Origin: Candidatus Zixiibacteriota bacterium
Lineage (GTDB): Bacteria; Zixibacteria; MSB-5A5; GN15; FEB-12
DNA: 16,750 bases
Assembly (NCBI GenBank): GCA_030619345.1
Contig: JAUXBO010000013.1
Coordinates: forward strand, 1 to 16,750
Direction of reading: 5' to 3'
Below the pieces are notes generated by a model. It ran no database searches. It saw nothing but the letters and a program-made list of their open reading frames with translations, and was not told the origin of the DNA. The position numbers and the translations under genes were made by a program. Shown here in pieces: positions 5,903-14,216 of this stretch (within the stretch, counting starts at the first letter, position 1; each line of letters starts with the position of its first letter).

Positions 5903-6766
5903 ATGTCTTTAGATAGTATAAAAAGAGTTGCAGTAATTGGTAGCGGGACGATGGGAAACGGTATTGCCCAGGTTCTGGCCATCAATGGCTATGATGTTGA
6001 CCTTATTGATATCAGGCAGGAATTTCTCGATAAGGCCGTGGCGACAATTGGGAAGAGCTTTGATCGGATGATCAAAAAAGAGAAGATCACTGAGAAAGAT
6101 AAAGAAACCGCCTTGTCGCATCTGCAGACCAGCACTGATATTGCGGCAGCTGCCAAAGCGGGTCTCGTGATTGAAGCTGTGACCGAAGATATCGGGGTGA
6201 AGGTAGGTATTTTTGAGAAACTCGAAGGTCTTTGCGGACCGGATACGATATTTGCGTCCAATACCTCTTCATTGCCAATAACACAGTTGGCTGCGGTAAC
6301 CAAGAGACCGGGTAAGTTTATCGGTATGCATTTCATGAATCCGGTACCGATGATGAAACTGATCGAGCTTATACGAGGTATGGCAACTTCCGACGAAACT
6401 TACACTGTAATCGAAGAACTCTGCCGCAAACTTGGAAAGACGCCGGTGGAAGTGAACGATTTCCCCGGTTTTGTAGCCAATCGCATTCTCCTGCCGATGA
6501 TCAATGAAGCTGCCTATGCGCACATGGAGGGAGTCGCTTCGATTGAGGCAATTGATGAAATCATGAAACTCGGTATGGGCCACCCGATGGGACCATTGCA
6601 ACTGGCCGATTTCATCGGACTCGATGTCTGCCTATCGATAATGGAAGTTCTCCACGACGGTCTGGGTGATTCCAAATACCGCCCATGCCCCTTGCTGAAA
6701 AAAATGGTTCAGGCCGGATATCTCGGACGCAAGAGCGGCCGTGGCTTCTATACCTACGACAAATAA
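5903..6766 (+). CDS. 3-hydroxybutyryl-CoA (3-hydroxyacyl-CoA) dehydrogenase
   Basis: A 287-residue NAD(P)-dependent dehydrogenase interconverting 3-hydroxyacyl-CoA and 3-ketoacyl-CoA in the cytoplasm. Seen: a Rossmann loop GSGTMG (13-18) followed by an acidic residue at the second strand end (LIDIRQE), which favours NAD. The catalytic set has the spacing of the family: Ser122 in NTSSLP, His143 in GMHFMNP, Glu155 in MKLIE and Asn193 in VANRIL. The C-terminal domain ends GRKSGRGFYTYDK. It is the stand-alone short form (Hbd/PaaH type) without a fused hydratase domain. It lies between thiolase (25 nt) and an acyl-CoA dehydrogenase (12 nt). GGGAG about 10 nt before the ATG supports the start. Confidence 0.95.
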   Translation: MSLDSIKRVAVIGSGTMGNGIAQVLAINGYDVDLIDIRQEFLDKAVATIGKSFDRMIKKEKITEKDKETALSHLQTSTDIAAAAKAGLVIEAVTEDIGVKVGIFEKLEGLCGPDTIFASNTSSLPITQLAAVTKRPGKFIGMHFMNPVPMMKLIELIRGMATSDETYTVIEELCRKLGKTPVEVNDFPGFVANRILLPMINEAAYAHMEGVASIEAIDEIMKLGMGHPMGPLQLADFIGLDVCLSIMEVLHDGLGDSKYRPCPLLKKMVQAGYLGRKSGRGFYTYDK

Positions 6767-6778
6767 GGAGTACTCAGA

Positions 6779-7921
6779 ATGGACTATAAGCTGTCCGAAG
6801 AGGAACTGGAGCTAAAAGAGATGGCCAGAGACCTGGCCAATAAACGTATCTATCCAATCGCCCTTGAAATGGATGAAAAAGCGACCACGCCCGACGATCT
6901 GATTGCCGAGTGTGCCGAATTGGGGTACTTTGGATTCACCGTTCCCGAGGAATACGGCGGACTGGGGATGCCTTCGACTTCCTTCATGGGTGTGCTTCAG
7001 GAATTCTGTTCGGCTTCGGCCGGATTCGGCATTCTATTCTCCGTACACAATTCGCTGATATGCGAGATTATTACGAATTTCGGCAGCGAAGAACTAAAGA
7101 AGAAATACCTTCCCGTTTTGGCCACCGGAGAGAAAATCGGCGCTTACTGTGTCACCGAGCCAAATGCCGGAACCGATGTTGCCGCTCTAACTACGACCGC
7201 GATTGACAAAGGTGACCACTATCTTATGAATGGTACCAAGGCCTTTGTCACCAATGCCAAGTACCAGGGCGTCTACATAGTTTTTGCCAAGACGCATCCT
7301 GAAGAAGGTCGCAAGGGTATCTCATGCTTGGTAGTTGATGGCGATTCCGAGGGCATTACGCTTGGAAAGCATGAGGATAAATGTGGTATTCGGGCTTCGG
7401 ATACTCGTGAAGTCAGTTTTGATGATGTCAAAGTGCCGAAAGAGAATCTCCTCGGGAATCTCAAAGAGGGATTCAAGATGGCGCTAATGAATCTCAACTC
7501 CGGTCGTATCGGCGTGTCGTTCCAGGCCATTGGTATAGCCCAGGCCGCTTTTGATGAAGCGCTGAAGTATTCCAAAGAGAGACAGCAATTCGGGCAGCCG
7601 ATATCAAATTTCCAGGCCATCCAGTTCAAACTGGCTGACATGGCTACACGACTCGACGCCGGAATTCTGCTGGCCTATCGTGCTTCGCGCATGAAAGATG
7701 CTGGCGAGGTTTGTCAGCGTCAGGCCTCTATGGCTAAAGTGTTCTGCACCGAAATGGCTAACTTTGTCTGTAACGAAGCAGTACAGATACATGGCGGCTA
7801 CGGTTACATCAAAGAGTACCCGGTCGAACGCTATTTCCGCGATGCCCGGGTTACGGAACTTTATGAGGGCACGTCGGAGGCGCAACGGATGGTTATCTCA
7901 AGAGACCTGATAAGGGAGTAG
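6779..7921 (+). CDS. Acyl-CoA dehydrogenase 1 (short-chain/butyryl-CoA type)
   Basis: A 380-residue FAD enzyme that oxidises acyl-CoA to 2-enoyl-CoA and passes electrons to ETF. Seen: the N-terminal helical domain (about 1-110) with FTVPEEYGG, the flavin-binding loop AYCVTEPNAGTDVAA, ERQQFGQPISNFQAIQFKLADMA, and the C-terminal HGGYGYIKEYPVERYFRDARV followed by LYEGTSEAQR with the catalytic base Glu363. This set is typical of butyryl/short-chain acyl-CoA dehydrogenases. AAGGAG lies 8 nt before the ATG, immediately after the stop of the upstream dehydrogenase gene. No etfA/etfB is in the window, so the acceptor must be encoded elsewhere. Exact chain length is inference. Confidence 0.94.
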   Translation: MDYKLSEEELELKEMARDLANKRIYPIALEMDEKATTPDDLIAECAELGYFGFTVPEEYGGLGMPSTSFMGVLQEFCSASAGFGILFSVHNSLICEIITNFGSEELKKKYLPVLATGEKIGAYCVTEPNAGTDVAALTTTAIDKGDHYLMNGTKAFVTNAKYQGVYIVFAKTHPEEGRKGISCLVVDGDSEGITLGKHEDKCGIRASDTREVSFDDVKVPKENLLGNLKEGFKMALMNLNSGRIGVSFQAIGIAQAAFDEALKYSKERQQFGQPISNFQAIQFKLADMATRLDAGILLAYRASRMKDAGEVCQRQASMAKVFCTEMANFVCNEAVQIHGGYGYIKEYPVERYFRDARVTELYEGTSEAQRMVISRDLIRE

Positions 7922-7924
7922 GCC

Positions 7925-9082
7925 TTGCTGGAAAAACACCAGATTGAATTTCGTGAACGCACTCGAGCGTTTATGGAGGAGAAAATACTCCCGGACGCAG
8001 TCACTCTCGATAAAGAGCAAAAATTTCTTGACCAACATATCAAGCCGCTCACTGACGAGGGTTTTCTTTCCATGCTTGTCCCTGAGGAGTATGGCGGCAA
8101 GCCGACCGATACAATCTGTTACTCGATTGCGGTCGAAGAGGCCTCGCGGGTGTGTGGTTCTACCGGGATCACTCTGGCCGCGCATAACTCGCTCGGCTGT
8201 TACCCGATCCTTGCGTTTGGAACCAAAGAGCAGAAAAAGAAATATCTTCCGCGTGCGGCCCAGGGGGAATTGCTTGCCTTTGGTCTTTCCGAAGCTGATG
8301 CCGGTTCCGATGCTGGTGGTACGCGTACGATGGCTCTCAAGCAGGAGAACGGTGACTGGCTGATTAACGGCTCCAAGTGCTGGATCACATCGGCCACCAG
8401 AGCGTTTGCCACGATTGCTTCGGTGAAAACATCGGAGAATCCGGAAGACAAGGCGATCACTTGCTTCATTCTGGATAAGGACGCCGAAGGGTATTCAGTC
8501 GGCAAGAAGGAGAACAAACTCGGCTTGCGCGGAAGCGATACTGCTTTTTTACACTTCGACGATCTGAGGGTGGGCCCGGAGTCACGACTTGGTGAAATAG
8601 GGGACGGCTTCAAACAAATGCTCCGAACGCTCGACGGGGGGCGTATTTCTATCGCCGCGATGGCGCTCGGATTGGGACAAGGTGCCTATGAGTGTGCGGC
8701 CAAGTATGCTTCCGAACGAATCCAGTTCGGTAAGCCGATTTCATACTATCAAGCCATTCAACATAAGCTGGCCGATATGGCCACCGAGCTTGAAGCCGCG
8801 CGACTGTTGATCTATGAATCTTCACGAATGAAAGATGCCGGAATGCCATTTGGGCATTACTCGGCGATGGCAAAACTGTATGCCTCCGAAGTGGGCACGC
8901 GCGTGGCAGCCAACGCGGTTCGAGTCCTTGGCGGAATCGGCTGCTACACCGGAGAATTTCCGGCCGAGCGAATCTGGCGCGATGTCAAGTTGTGTGAGAT
9001 TGGGGAAGGGACCTCTGAAATTCAGCGACTGGTCATTGCCCGCAAAATCCTCAAAGGTGTAAAAGATGGTTTGCCACTGTAG
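7925..9082 (+). CDS. Acyl-CoA dehydrogenase 2
   Basis: A second 385-residue acyl-CoA dehydrogenase, clearly homologous to the preceding one but well diverged. Seen: MLVPEEYGG, the flavin loop AFGLSEADAGSDAGG, ERIQFGKPISYYQAIQHKLADMA, SRMKDAG shared with its neighbour, and the C-terminal GGIGCYTGEFPAERIWRDVKL then IGEGTSEIQR with Glu361 as the expected base. Gly replaces the Tyr before it in dehydrogenase 1. The start is TTG at 7925: GGGAG (7914-7918) lies 6 nt upstream within the previous gene's end, and the next ATG (7973) would cut the first helix. Only 3 nt separate the two genes, so they are co-translated. A different substrate (branched or longer acyl chains) is likely but not shown. Confidence 0.93.
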   Translation: MLEKHQIEFRERTRAFMEEKILPDAVTLDKEQKFLDQHIKPLTDEGFLSMLVPEEYGGKPTDTICYSIAVEEASRVCGSTGITLAAHNSLGCYPILAFGTKEQKKKYLPRAAQGELLAFGLSEADAGSDAGGTRTMALKQENGDWLINGSKCWITSATRAFATIASVKTSENPEDKAITCFILDKDAEGYSVGKKENKLGLRGSDTAFLHFDDLRVGPESRLGEIGDGFKQMLRTLDGGRISIAAMALGLGQGAYECAAKYASERIQFGKPISYYQAIQHKLADMATELEAARLLIYESSRMKDAGMPFGHYSAMAKLYASEVGTRVAANAVRVLGGIGCYTGEFPAERIWRDVKLCEIGEGTSEIQRLVIARKILKGVKDGLPL

Positions 9083-9106
9083 ATTTCGATAAGTAAGCGA
9101 TAATAG

Positions 9107-9140
9107 AAGAGCCGCACTCTTGCAGTCGCGGCTCTTTTTT
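9107..9140 (+). terminator. Intrinsic terminator of the acyl-CoA operon
   Basis: AGAGCCGC (9108-9115) pairs with GCGGCTCT (9128-9135), extendable by A-T at 9107/9136, and the T-run reaches 9140. It begins 25 nt after the last dehydrogenase gene. On the minus strand the T-run is poor, so it serves mainly the plus strand. Confidence 0.9.
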
Positions 9141-9147
9141 GTAATAA

Positions 9148-10521
9148 CTATCGCAGATCAAGGCAGACAGCCGGGGGGGAACCTTCCAGAAAAAGATAGG
9201 CCACCAGGGCCGTTAGATCGACTATGTCCCATTGGCCCGATCCATCAACGTCTGTTTCGGCAATACATATAGAGCACGGTCCGCTGCTGCCGTAAAACAT
9301 GCACTGGACCATAAGAGTAAGGTCACTAATGTCAATAATGTCATCAATATCGTAATTGACGTTGCCGCGAATCCTCCTACAGCATTCATCAGTACCGTTG
9401 ATATAGACGGCAATGGTCCCGCCCGACGCTACAATCATCTCTGAGTAACCCCAGCCATTCAACTCGGCAATCTTCAGGGCTTTGATACCAAAGTCCGGCT
9501 TAGTCAGAATTAGTGTGTCCAGTATATGTCCCGGCTCGTTAACGTATACTCTTAAGTCAGTACTGGCGCTCCACATTCCCACGGGAACTTCAGCGTATCC
9601 ATTGCCATCGAGATCGGCAATCGCCATTTTCCACGGCCAGGCATCCGTGAAAATCTCACCAAAACCGCCGAGAGTAAAATTCCCACTTCCGTCATTTAGC
9701 CATCCGGTCAAGGCACTCAACGGAGTGTCATCGTCGTTGGAACCGACCAATAGATCGATATCGCCATCCCCTTCAAAATCACCGGCGGTCATATTGTGAG
9801 CGGTCATTAGTACGTCTATGTATTCCGGTGGCTGAAAAGTACCGTCCCCATTTCCAAACAGAAGCCAGACTTCGTGTTCGGCCAGTCCGGTTCCAATCCA
9901 GGGCGTTCCCCAATGGCAGATAGCGAGATCAGCTTTGGTGTCATCGTCAAAGTCAGCCGCTATCAGATCGACCGGGTTTTCATCGACCGCGATTTTATCC
10001 ACCAAAGAGAATCCACCAAGCCCGTCATTGTAGTGGATATATACTGAGTCGGTCTCAATGTCGGCGGAAATCACCGCAATGTCGGTCCCATTTTGAGAAT
10101 CAAAATCACCCGCGACGATGGAATACGGCTCCGGTAAAGTGGGGGCCGTGACCGGTGGTTCAAAGGAACCATCGCCGTTTCCGGATAAGAATCCAACCGT
10201 GTTATTTCCTTTGTTGGTCACGGCAATATCGAGAATCGCGTCCCCATCAAAATAACCCGAGACCAGCGACGAAGTCTGAGGGCCACCGGCATAGTAACCG
10301 GTCATGCTCGGAAATTTCCCGTAACCGTCGTTGAGCATAACCACAATGCTGTCGAGTGCGGTGGCGATGAGGTCAGGGTATGTATCACCGTTCACATCGA
10401 CGGCAATCACATCCGATGCCACTATGTTGTAGCTGTCGTATGCTTCTAACGGGGTTGGTAACAATAGCAAAGCAAAGAGTATAGCACCAATGCTAAACGA
10501 GTATTTGGTAATTGGTTTCAT
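9148..10521 (-). CDS. Secreted seven-repeat FG-GAP/VCBS propeller protein with dockerin-like C-terminus
   Basis: A 457-residue exported protein. Seen: a signal peptide (1-27, ending LEA), then seven FG-GAP/VCBS-like units, each with a D-x-D/N-x-D calcium-loop-like core (around residues 41, 91, 139, 189, 247, 302 and 352), consistent with one seven-bladed beta-propeller. The C-terminus (about 385-453) holds two dockerin-like segments: RGNVNYDIDDIIDISDLTL, whose loop is two residues longer than the canonical 12, and TDVDGSGQWDIVDLTAL, which is canonical, each followed by an aromatic/Gly-Pro-Cys turn. Such tails are found in secreted proteins of FCB-group candidate phyla; no cohesin is seen here. 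The ATG at 10521 overlaps the upstream gene's TGA (ATGA), with GAGGAGGT just upstream, so the pair is translationally coupled. Role (adhesion, binding) is unknown. Confidence 0.88.
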   Translation of the reverse strand: MKPITKYSFSIGAILFALLLLPTPLEAYDSYNIVASDVIAVDVNGDTYPDLIATALDSIVVMLNDGYGKFPSMTGYYAGGPQTSSLVSGYFDGDAILDIAVTNKGNNTVGFLSGNGDGSFEPPVTAPTLPEPYSIVAGDFDSQNGTDIAVISADIETDSVYIHYNDGLGGFSLVDKIAVDENPVDLIAADFDDDTKADLAICHWGTPWIGTGLAEHEVWLLFGNGDGTFQPPEYIDVLMTAHNMTAGDFEGDGDIDLLVGSNDDDTPLSALTGWLNDGSGNFTLGGFGEIFTDAWPWKMAIADLDGNGYAEVPVGMWSASTDLRVYVNEPGHILDTLILTKPDFGIKALKIAELNGWGYSEMIVASGGTIAVYINGTDECCRRIRGNVNYDIDDIIDISDLTLMVQCMFYGSSGPCSICIAETDVDGSGQWDIVDLTALVAYLFLEGSPPAVCLDLR

Positions 10522-12338
10522 AAGTTACCTCCTCTCGCAATTGAGCAGTCGTGGCACTGGGGACCGGGTCCGCCGGAGAACATGAAGTCGATAAACCGAG
10601 TGAGATCGGAGATTGTCAGGATGCAGTCCTCATCGACATCAGCCTCGACCAGACAAGGTGGCGGCGTGCCGCCCTGAAACAGATAATCAACATAATACAC
10701 AAGGTCAGAAATATCAGTCCAACCGTCATGGTTCATGTCGCCTCCCAAATTACAGCAGGTCTGGCAGGCGTCGCCCCAGCCGTTACCGTCAGAGTCCAAT
10801 TGATCCGGGTTGTAAATCATCCAGCAATTGTCCGTGGCACAACTGTTTTCTACAAATCCGGGGTCTCCGTAGCCGTCTCCGTCACTGTCAGTGCAGTCAT
10901 CACAGGCATCTCCAAGGCCATCGAGATCGGTGTCAACCTGATCCGGATTCAAAACAGATATACAATTATCGCAGGCATCTCCAATGCCGTCGGCATCGGA
11001 ATCTTCCTGAGGTAAGTTTGGAACCAACAGACAATTGTCGTACGCATTGGGGATTCCGTCTTCGTCACAGTCTGAGTAATACTCAAAAACCTGAACCTGT
11101 CCATGAGAACCGGTTTTGGTCTCGCAACCAATCAGGATTTCATTGGCGCCGTCGTTGTCAGAATCACCAGCGGAAACCGAAGAGCCAAAAAGATCATCGC
11201 CGGTGCTGTCCCTCAGGAAATAGTTGATAACTTCGCCGAAAAGCCCGGAATAGAGAAAGACCCTTCCCGTCGGACCAGCGGTATAATTCCCGGGAGCCCC
11301 GGCAATAAAATCATCGTGACCATCAGAGTTCACATCACCGGCACGACTTACCGACGTACCCAATTGCGCACCTTTTTGAGCCCCTGCCTTTTGGTAAATC
11401 AGGGAACCGTCGAAACCAGAGAAGAGATAAATCTTACCGCAAGCAGAGTAGGGAAGATCGTGTCCAAAAGCACCTACCAAAATCTCATCGAACCCGTCGC
11501 CGTTGACATCTCCAATAATTGCGACAGCGCTCCCAAAACGATCCTCGTCCTCTTCGCCGATAAAAGTGTAGAGGGTATCTCCGGTTGCACCTGAGAAGAC
11601 AAACATACGGCCAATATCATTGGCCGTTGTGATGGAGCCAGGCTGCCCGATGGCAAAGTCATTGACCCCGTCATTGTTCACGTCCCCGGTGGCGCTAACG
11701 GCATATCCAAATAGAGCATCTATATATTCACCGTTGAATCGAAACAGGGTATCACCCGTCAGTCCCGAATAAACATAGGCTCGGCCCGCATACGATCCGA
11801 CTCCGAGACTGGGACAGCCGACGATAAAATCGCCTCTCTCATCACCATCAATATCTCCGGCGGCACTGATATCAAATCCTGTCTGGCCAAATAGATACGA
11901 TGGGTAGGCTTGGGGGAGTTCGTAAATCAGACTTCCGGTCTGGCCCGAGTACAGATAGACGCGGCCATTGTACTCGTTGTTGTAGACGTTGAAGTTAGGG
12001 GCGCCAATGGCGATGTCGGGGTAGCTGTCGCCATCAATATCTTCAACACCGCTTACTCCCTGACCAAACTGATCCTCTGCGCTTCCTGAAAAAACATGAA
12101 TGGTATCACCGTCAAGTCCGGAGAAAACGTACACCGTGCCAGAGAGCGGGGCCGAGACGAGAATATCATCGAATCCATCCTGATCGAAATCCCAACCACC
12201 GACAACTTTTCGCCCGAACCTATCATTAACCGACGCGCCCTCGAAACTCATCTCCGACGGGCATTGCGACTGAGCTTCCGATCCGACTATTAAAACAGCT
12301 AGGATCAGAGTCAGATATTTTGTCCTGCACTTTCCCAT
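10518..12338 (-). CDS. Secreted integrin-alpha-like propeller with thrombospondin type 3 repeats and dockerin-like C-terminus
   Basis: A 606-residue exported protein. Seen, in order: a signal peptide (about 1-23, LTLILAVLIVGSEAQS); seven FG-GAP repeats (starting near 39, 89, 148, 208, 266, 324 and 382), each of the form FG-x-V-x-x-x-G-D-hydrophobic-N/D-x-D-G-x-x-D-hydrophobic-hydrophobic-hydrophobic-G, then a strand like GRVYLYSG, as in the integrin alpha propeller; an Asp/Cys-rich block of thrombospondin type 3 repeats (about 422-527, for example DSDADGIGDACDNC); and a dockerin-like pair (about 531-598, GDMNHDGWTDISDL and ADVDEDCILTISDL), the second loop departing from consensus. Many bound Ca2+ ions are expected. 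The ATG at 12338 is chosen because it starts the signal peptide and has GGAGGGAAGG upstream; a TTG at 12404 would add 22 polar residues. The stop overlaps the next gene. Function unknown. Confidence 0.9.
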   Translation of the reverse strand: MGKCRTKYLTLILAVLIVGSEAQSQCPSEMSFEGASVNDRFGRKVVGGWDFDQDGFDDILVSAPLSGTVYVFSGLDGDTIHVFSGSAEDQFGQGVSGVEDIDGDSYPDIAIGAPNFNVYNNEYNGRVYLYSGQTGSLIYELPQAYPSYLFGQTGFDISAAGDIDGDERGDFIVGCPSLGVGSYAGRAYVYSGLTGDTLFRFNGEYIDALFGYAVSATGDVNNDGVNDFAIGQPGSITTANDIGRMFVFSGATGDTLYTFIGEEDEDRFGSAVAIIGDVNGDGFDEILVGAFGHDLPYSACGKIYLFSGFDGSLIYQKAGAQKGAQLGTSVSRAGDVNSDGHDDFIAGAPGNYTAGPTGRVFLYSGLFGEVINYFLRDSTGDDLFGSSVSAGDSDNDGANEILIGCETKTGSHGQVQVFEYYSDCDEDGIPNAYDNCLLVPNLPQEDSDADGIGDACDNCISVLNPDQVDTDLDGLGDACDDCTDSDGDGYGDPGFVENSCATDNCWMIYNPDQLDSDGNGWGDACQTCCNLGGDMNHDGWTDISDLVYYVDYLFQGGTPPPCLVEADVDEDCILTISDLTRFIDFMFSGGPGPQCHDCSIARGGNL

Positions 12339-12393
12339 AGCACCTTCCCTCCGGGTTACTTCCTGTTTAGTGCCTGTCCGTTCTCCAATAAGT

Positions 12394-12421
12394 AATTTAA
12401 CCAAACAGCAATTTCTTACAA
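12394..12421 (-). promoter_or_regulatory. Candidate promoter of the two propeller-dockerin genes
   Basis: On the minus strand, TTGTAA (12416-12421) and TAAATT (12394-12399) are 16 nt apart. The -10 is a four-of-six match, giving a leader of about 50 nt. Confidence 0.35.
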
Positions 12422-12466
12422 TCTTTTTTGCGAGTATCAGACTGCCCCAAACACTCTCTGTTTATC

Positions 12467-12495
12467 TTGATTTTAGTGATTCGAATAATTATGCT
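12467..12495 (+). promoter_or_regulatory. Candidate promoter of bioY
   Basis: TTGATT (12467-12472) and TATGCT (12490-12495) are 17 nt apart; transcription would start near 12502, just before the ribosome binding site AAAGGAG (12508-12514). This supports the GTG start at 12521 over codons further upstream. I found no convincing BirA-type operator. Confidence 0.5.
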
Positions 12496-12520
12496 TGGGA
12501 GTAAAGAAAAGGAGATATTC

Positions 12521-13093
12521 GTGACAACTCGTACTGTTTCAATTTACTCAGTTTTCAAGCCGTCATCATTGGCTGCCGAACTTCCGATTTTACTCTCGCT
12601 GAATCTGCTTCTGGTTGCCTGTTCATATATTTCAATCAATCTCCCATTCTCACCGGTGCCGATTACCGGCCAGACCTTTGGAATCCTATTGGTCGCTATG
12701 GCTCTGGGAAGAGTGAGAGGTACCGCCGTTGTTATGGCTTATCTCATGGAAGGTGCCCTCGGTCTCCCGGTTTTTGCCGGCGGCAGCGCCGGTATGGCCA
12801 AGTTTTTTGGACCGACCGGCGGGTTCCTGCTTGGTTTTCCAGTCGCGGCCTGGCTGGTCGGAACGCTCGCCGATAAAGGTTGGGACCGCAATTACCTGCT
12901 GTCGACTGGTGCCATGATACTTGGAACCGGTGTTATCTTCATGTGCGGATTAGCCTGGCTAAGTCGATTTGTTCCTTCTGAAAGTCTGTTAACCTTCGGA
13001 TTCACACCGTTTGTTCCCGGAGCGATCATCAAAATCACGCTGGCCGCGCTTGTTCTGCCGACTGTCTGGCGATTTGTTGGCCGAGATAGTTAA
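12521..13093 (+). CDS. bioY: Biotin transporter BioY (ECF S component)
   Basis: A 190-residue integral membrane protein that binds and takes up biotin, alone or with the ECF ATPase/transmembrane module. Seen: about six hydrophobic segments and the family motifs LPFSPVPITGQTFGILL, YLMEGALGLPVFAGG, GPTGGFLLGFPVAAWLVG and the C-terminal PGAIIKITLAAL. The start is GTG at 12521, with AAAGGAG 6 nt upstream and a promoter ending at 12495; an open frame continues upstream to 12428 but would overlap that promoter and exceed the usual size of about 190. No bioM/bioN ATPase or T component is adjacent, so it either uses a shared ECF module elsewhere or works alone. A biotin-dependent carboxylase is encoded at the left end of the window. 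Confidence 0.93.
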   Translation: MTTRTVSIYSVFKPSSLAAELPILLSLNLLLVACSYISINLPFSPVPITGQTFGILLVAMALGRVRGTAVVMAYLMEGALGLPVFAGGSAGMAKFFGPTGGFLLGFPVAAWLVGTLADKGWDRNYLLSTGAMILGTGVIFMCGLAWLSRFVPSESLLTFGFTPFVPGAIIKITLAALVLPTVWRFVGRDS

Positions 13094-13201
13094 GCGACAA
13101 CAACTTAGTTACAGTTGAGAATACGTAGGGGGAATATTATGCCAAAATGGGGGGAAACAGGTATATCTTATAGACCTGCATGCTGTTATAGTACATTTCG
13201 A

Positions 13202-13230
13202 TTGAATTGCACTCTCGGGTCGCTTATAAT
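13202..13230 (+). promoter_or_regulatory. Promoter of ilvE-rpiB
   Basis: TTGAAT (13202-13207) and a perfect TATAAT (13225-13230) are 17 nt apart. Transcription would start near 13237, leaving a short leader with AAAGGAGG (13258-13265), 9 nt before the ATG. Confidence 0.75.
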
Positions 13231-13274
13231 GGTATTAGAAAACGATCGCATTCCTATAAAGGAGGAAACAGTAT

Positions 13275-14216
13275 ATGACGCCGACTGAATACATCTGGAT
13301 GAATGGTAAACTGGTCAAGTGGGAAGACGCTAAGATTCACGTTCTGTCGCATGTTGTTCATTATGGATCTTCGGTATTTGAAGGCATGCGCGTATATAAA
13401 ACGGCTGACGGTCCGGTTGTTTTTCGCCTCAAGGATCATACTCAGCGCCTGTTTAATTCGGCCAAGATATATCGGATGAAGATTGACTTTTCCATGGATG
13501 AAATTAACAACGCTATACTGGATTTGATCGGTGCCAACAAACTCGACGAATGTTATGTTCGTCCGATAGCTTTTCGCGGCTATGGTTCGCTGGGGGTTGA
13601 CCCGAGCAGCTGTCCTGTCGACGTGGCTATTGCAGTCTGGCCGTGGGGCAAGTACCTCGGGGAGGACTCTCTTGAAGACGGTGTCTCGGTCTGTTTCTCA
13701 TCCTGGAATCGAATGGCGCCCAATACTCTTCCGGCGATGGCCAAAGCGGGAGCCAACTACATGAATAGTCAGTTAATCAAGATGGAAGCGCTCAGCCACG
13801 GTTATGCTGAGGGAATCGCGCTTGATACGGCCGGTAATGTCTCCGAAGGCTCCGCCCAAAACATATTTATGGTCCGCCGCGGGGTGCTGATTACTCCCAC
13901 TTTTGCCGCCTCGATCCTTCCCGGTTTAACTCGCAGTTCAGTGATAAGGCTGGCCGAAGATATGGGTATTAAAGTTATCGAGAGAAACGTGCCTCGCGAA
14001 GCTCTCTATCTTGCTGACGAAGTTTTCTTCACTGGTTCGGCGGCGGAGATAACCCCCATTTCCAGTATCGATGATATTGAGGTCGGCTCCGGCAAACGCG
14101 GTCCGATCACCAAGAAATTGCAAGAGGCATTTTTTGATATTGTGGAAGGTCGTGCCGAAGACAAACATAATTGGCTCACGCACGTGCCCGAGTACAAGGG
14201 AGTTCCTGTTTCATGA
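13275..14216 (+). CDS. ilvE: Branched-chain amino acid aminotransferase
   Basis: A 313-residue PLP enzyme (class IV aminotransferase) that moves the amino group between glutamate and the 2-keto acids of leucine, isoleucine and valine. Seen: WMNGKLVKWEDAKIHVLSH at the N-terminus, HYGSSVFEGMRVY, YVRPIAFRGYGSLGV, the PLP lysine Lys157 in MAKAGANYMNS, and EGIALDTAGNVSEGSAQNIF, which carries the conserved Glu of the cofactor pocket. ASILPGLTRSSVI and FFTGSAAEITPI complete the fold. Length and order match E. coli IlvE (Lys159). The gene has its own strong promoter and ribosome binding site, and its stop overlaps the start of rpiB (ATGA). It could feed branched-chain acyl-CoA breakdown by the dehydrogenases in this window, but biosynthesis is equally possible. 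Confidence 0.94.
   Translation: MTPTEYIWMNGKLVKWEDAKIHVLSHVVHYGSSVFEGMRVYKTADGPVVFRLKDHTQRLFNSAKIYRMKIDFSMDEINNAILDLIGANKLDECYVRPIAFRGYGSLGVDPSSCPVDVAIAVWPWGKYLGEDSLEDGVSVCFSSWNRMAPNTLPAMAKAGANYMNSQLIKMEALSHGYAEGIALDTAGNVSEGSAQNIFMVRRGVLITPTFAASILPGLTRSSVIRLAEDMGIKVIERNVPREALYLADEVFFTGSAAEITPISSIDDIEVGSGKRGPITKKLQEAFFDIVEGRAEDKHNWLTHVPEYKGVPVS

Noticed and set aside
5389..5985. A 198-codon minus-strand ORF opposite thiolase and running into the next gene
   Set aside because: It covers an operon junction with conserved proteins on the plus strand and has no motif of its own.
10613..11227. A 204-codon plus-strand ORF opposite the thrombospondin/dockerin region
   Set aside because: Biased composition (Arg, His, Ser, Pro) is the shadow of the Asp/Gly-rich repeat codons on the other strand.
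12405..12520. BirA operator controlling bioY
   Set aside because: I looked for paired TTGTAAAC/GTTTACAA-like half-sites; only scattered partial matches are present.
13094..13201. T-box, riboswitch or attenuator between bioY and ilvE
   Set aside because: No specifier-like stem, no terminator/antiterminator pair and no conserved riboswitch core could be seen; the region lies upstream of the ilvE promoter.
13139..13288. A 49-codon ORF with AGGGGGA before its ATG, overlapping the start of ilvE (possible leader peptide)
   Set aside because: It spans the near-consensus ilvE promoter at 13202-13230, so the ilvE transcript would not contain its start; it has no run of branched-chain codons typical of attenuators.
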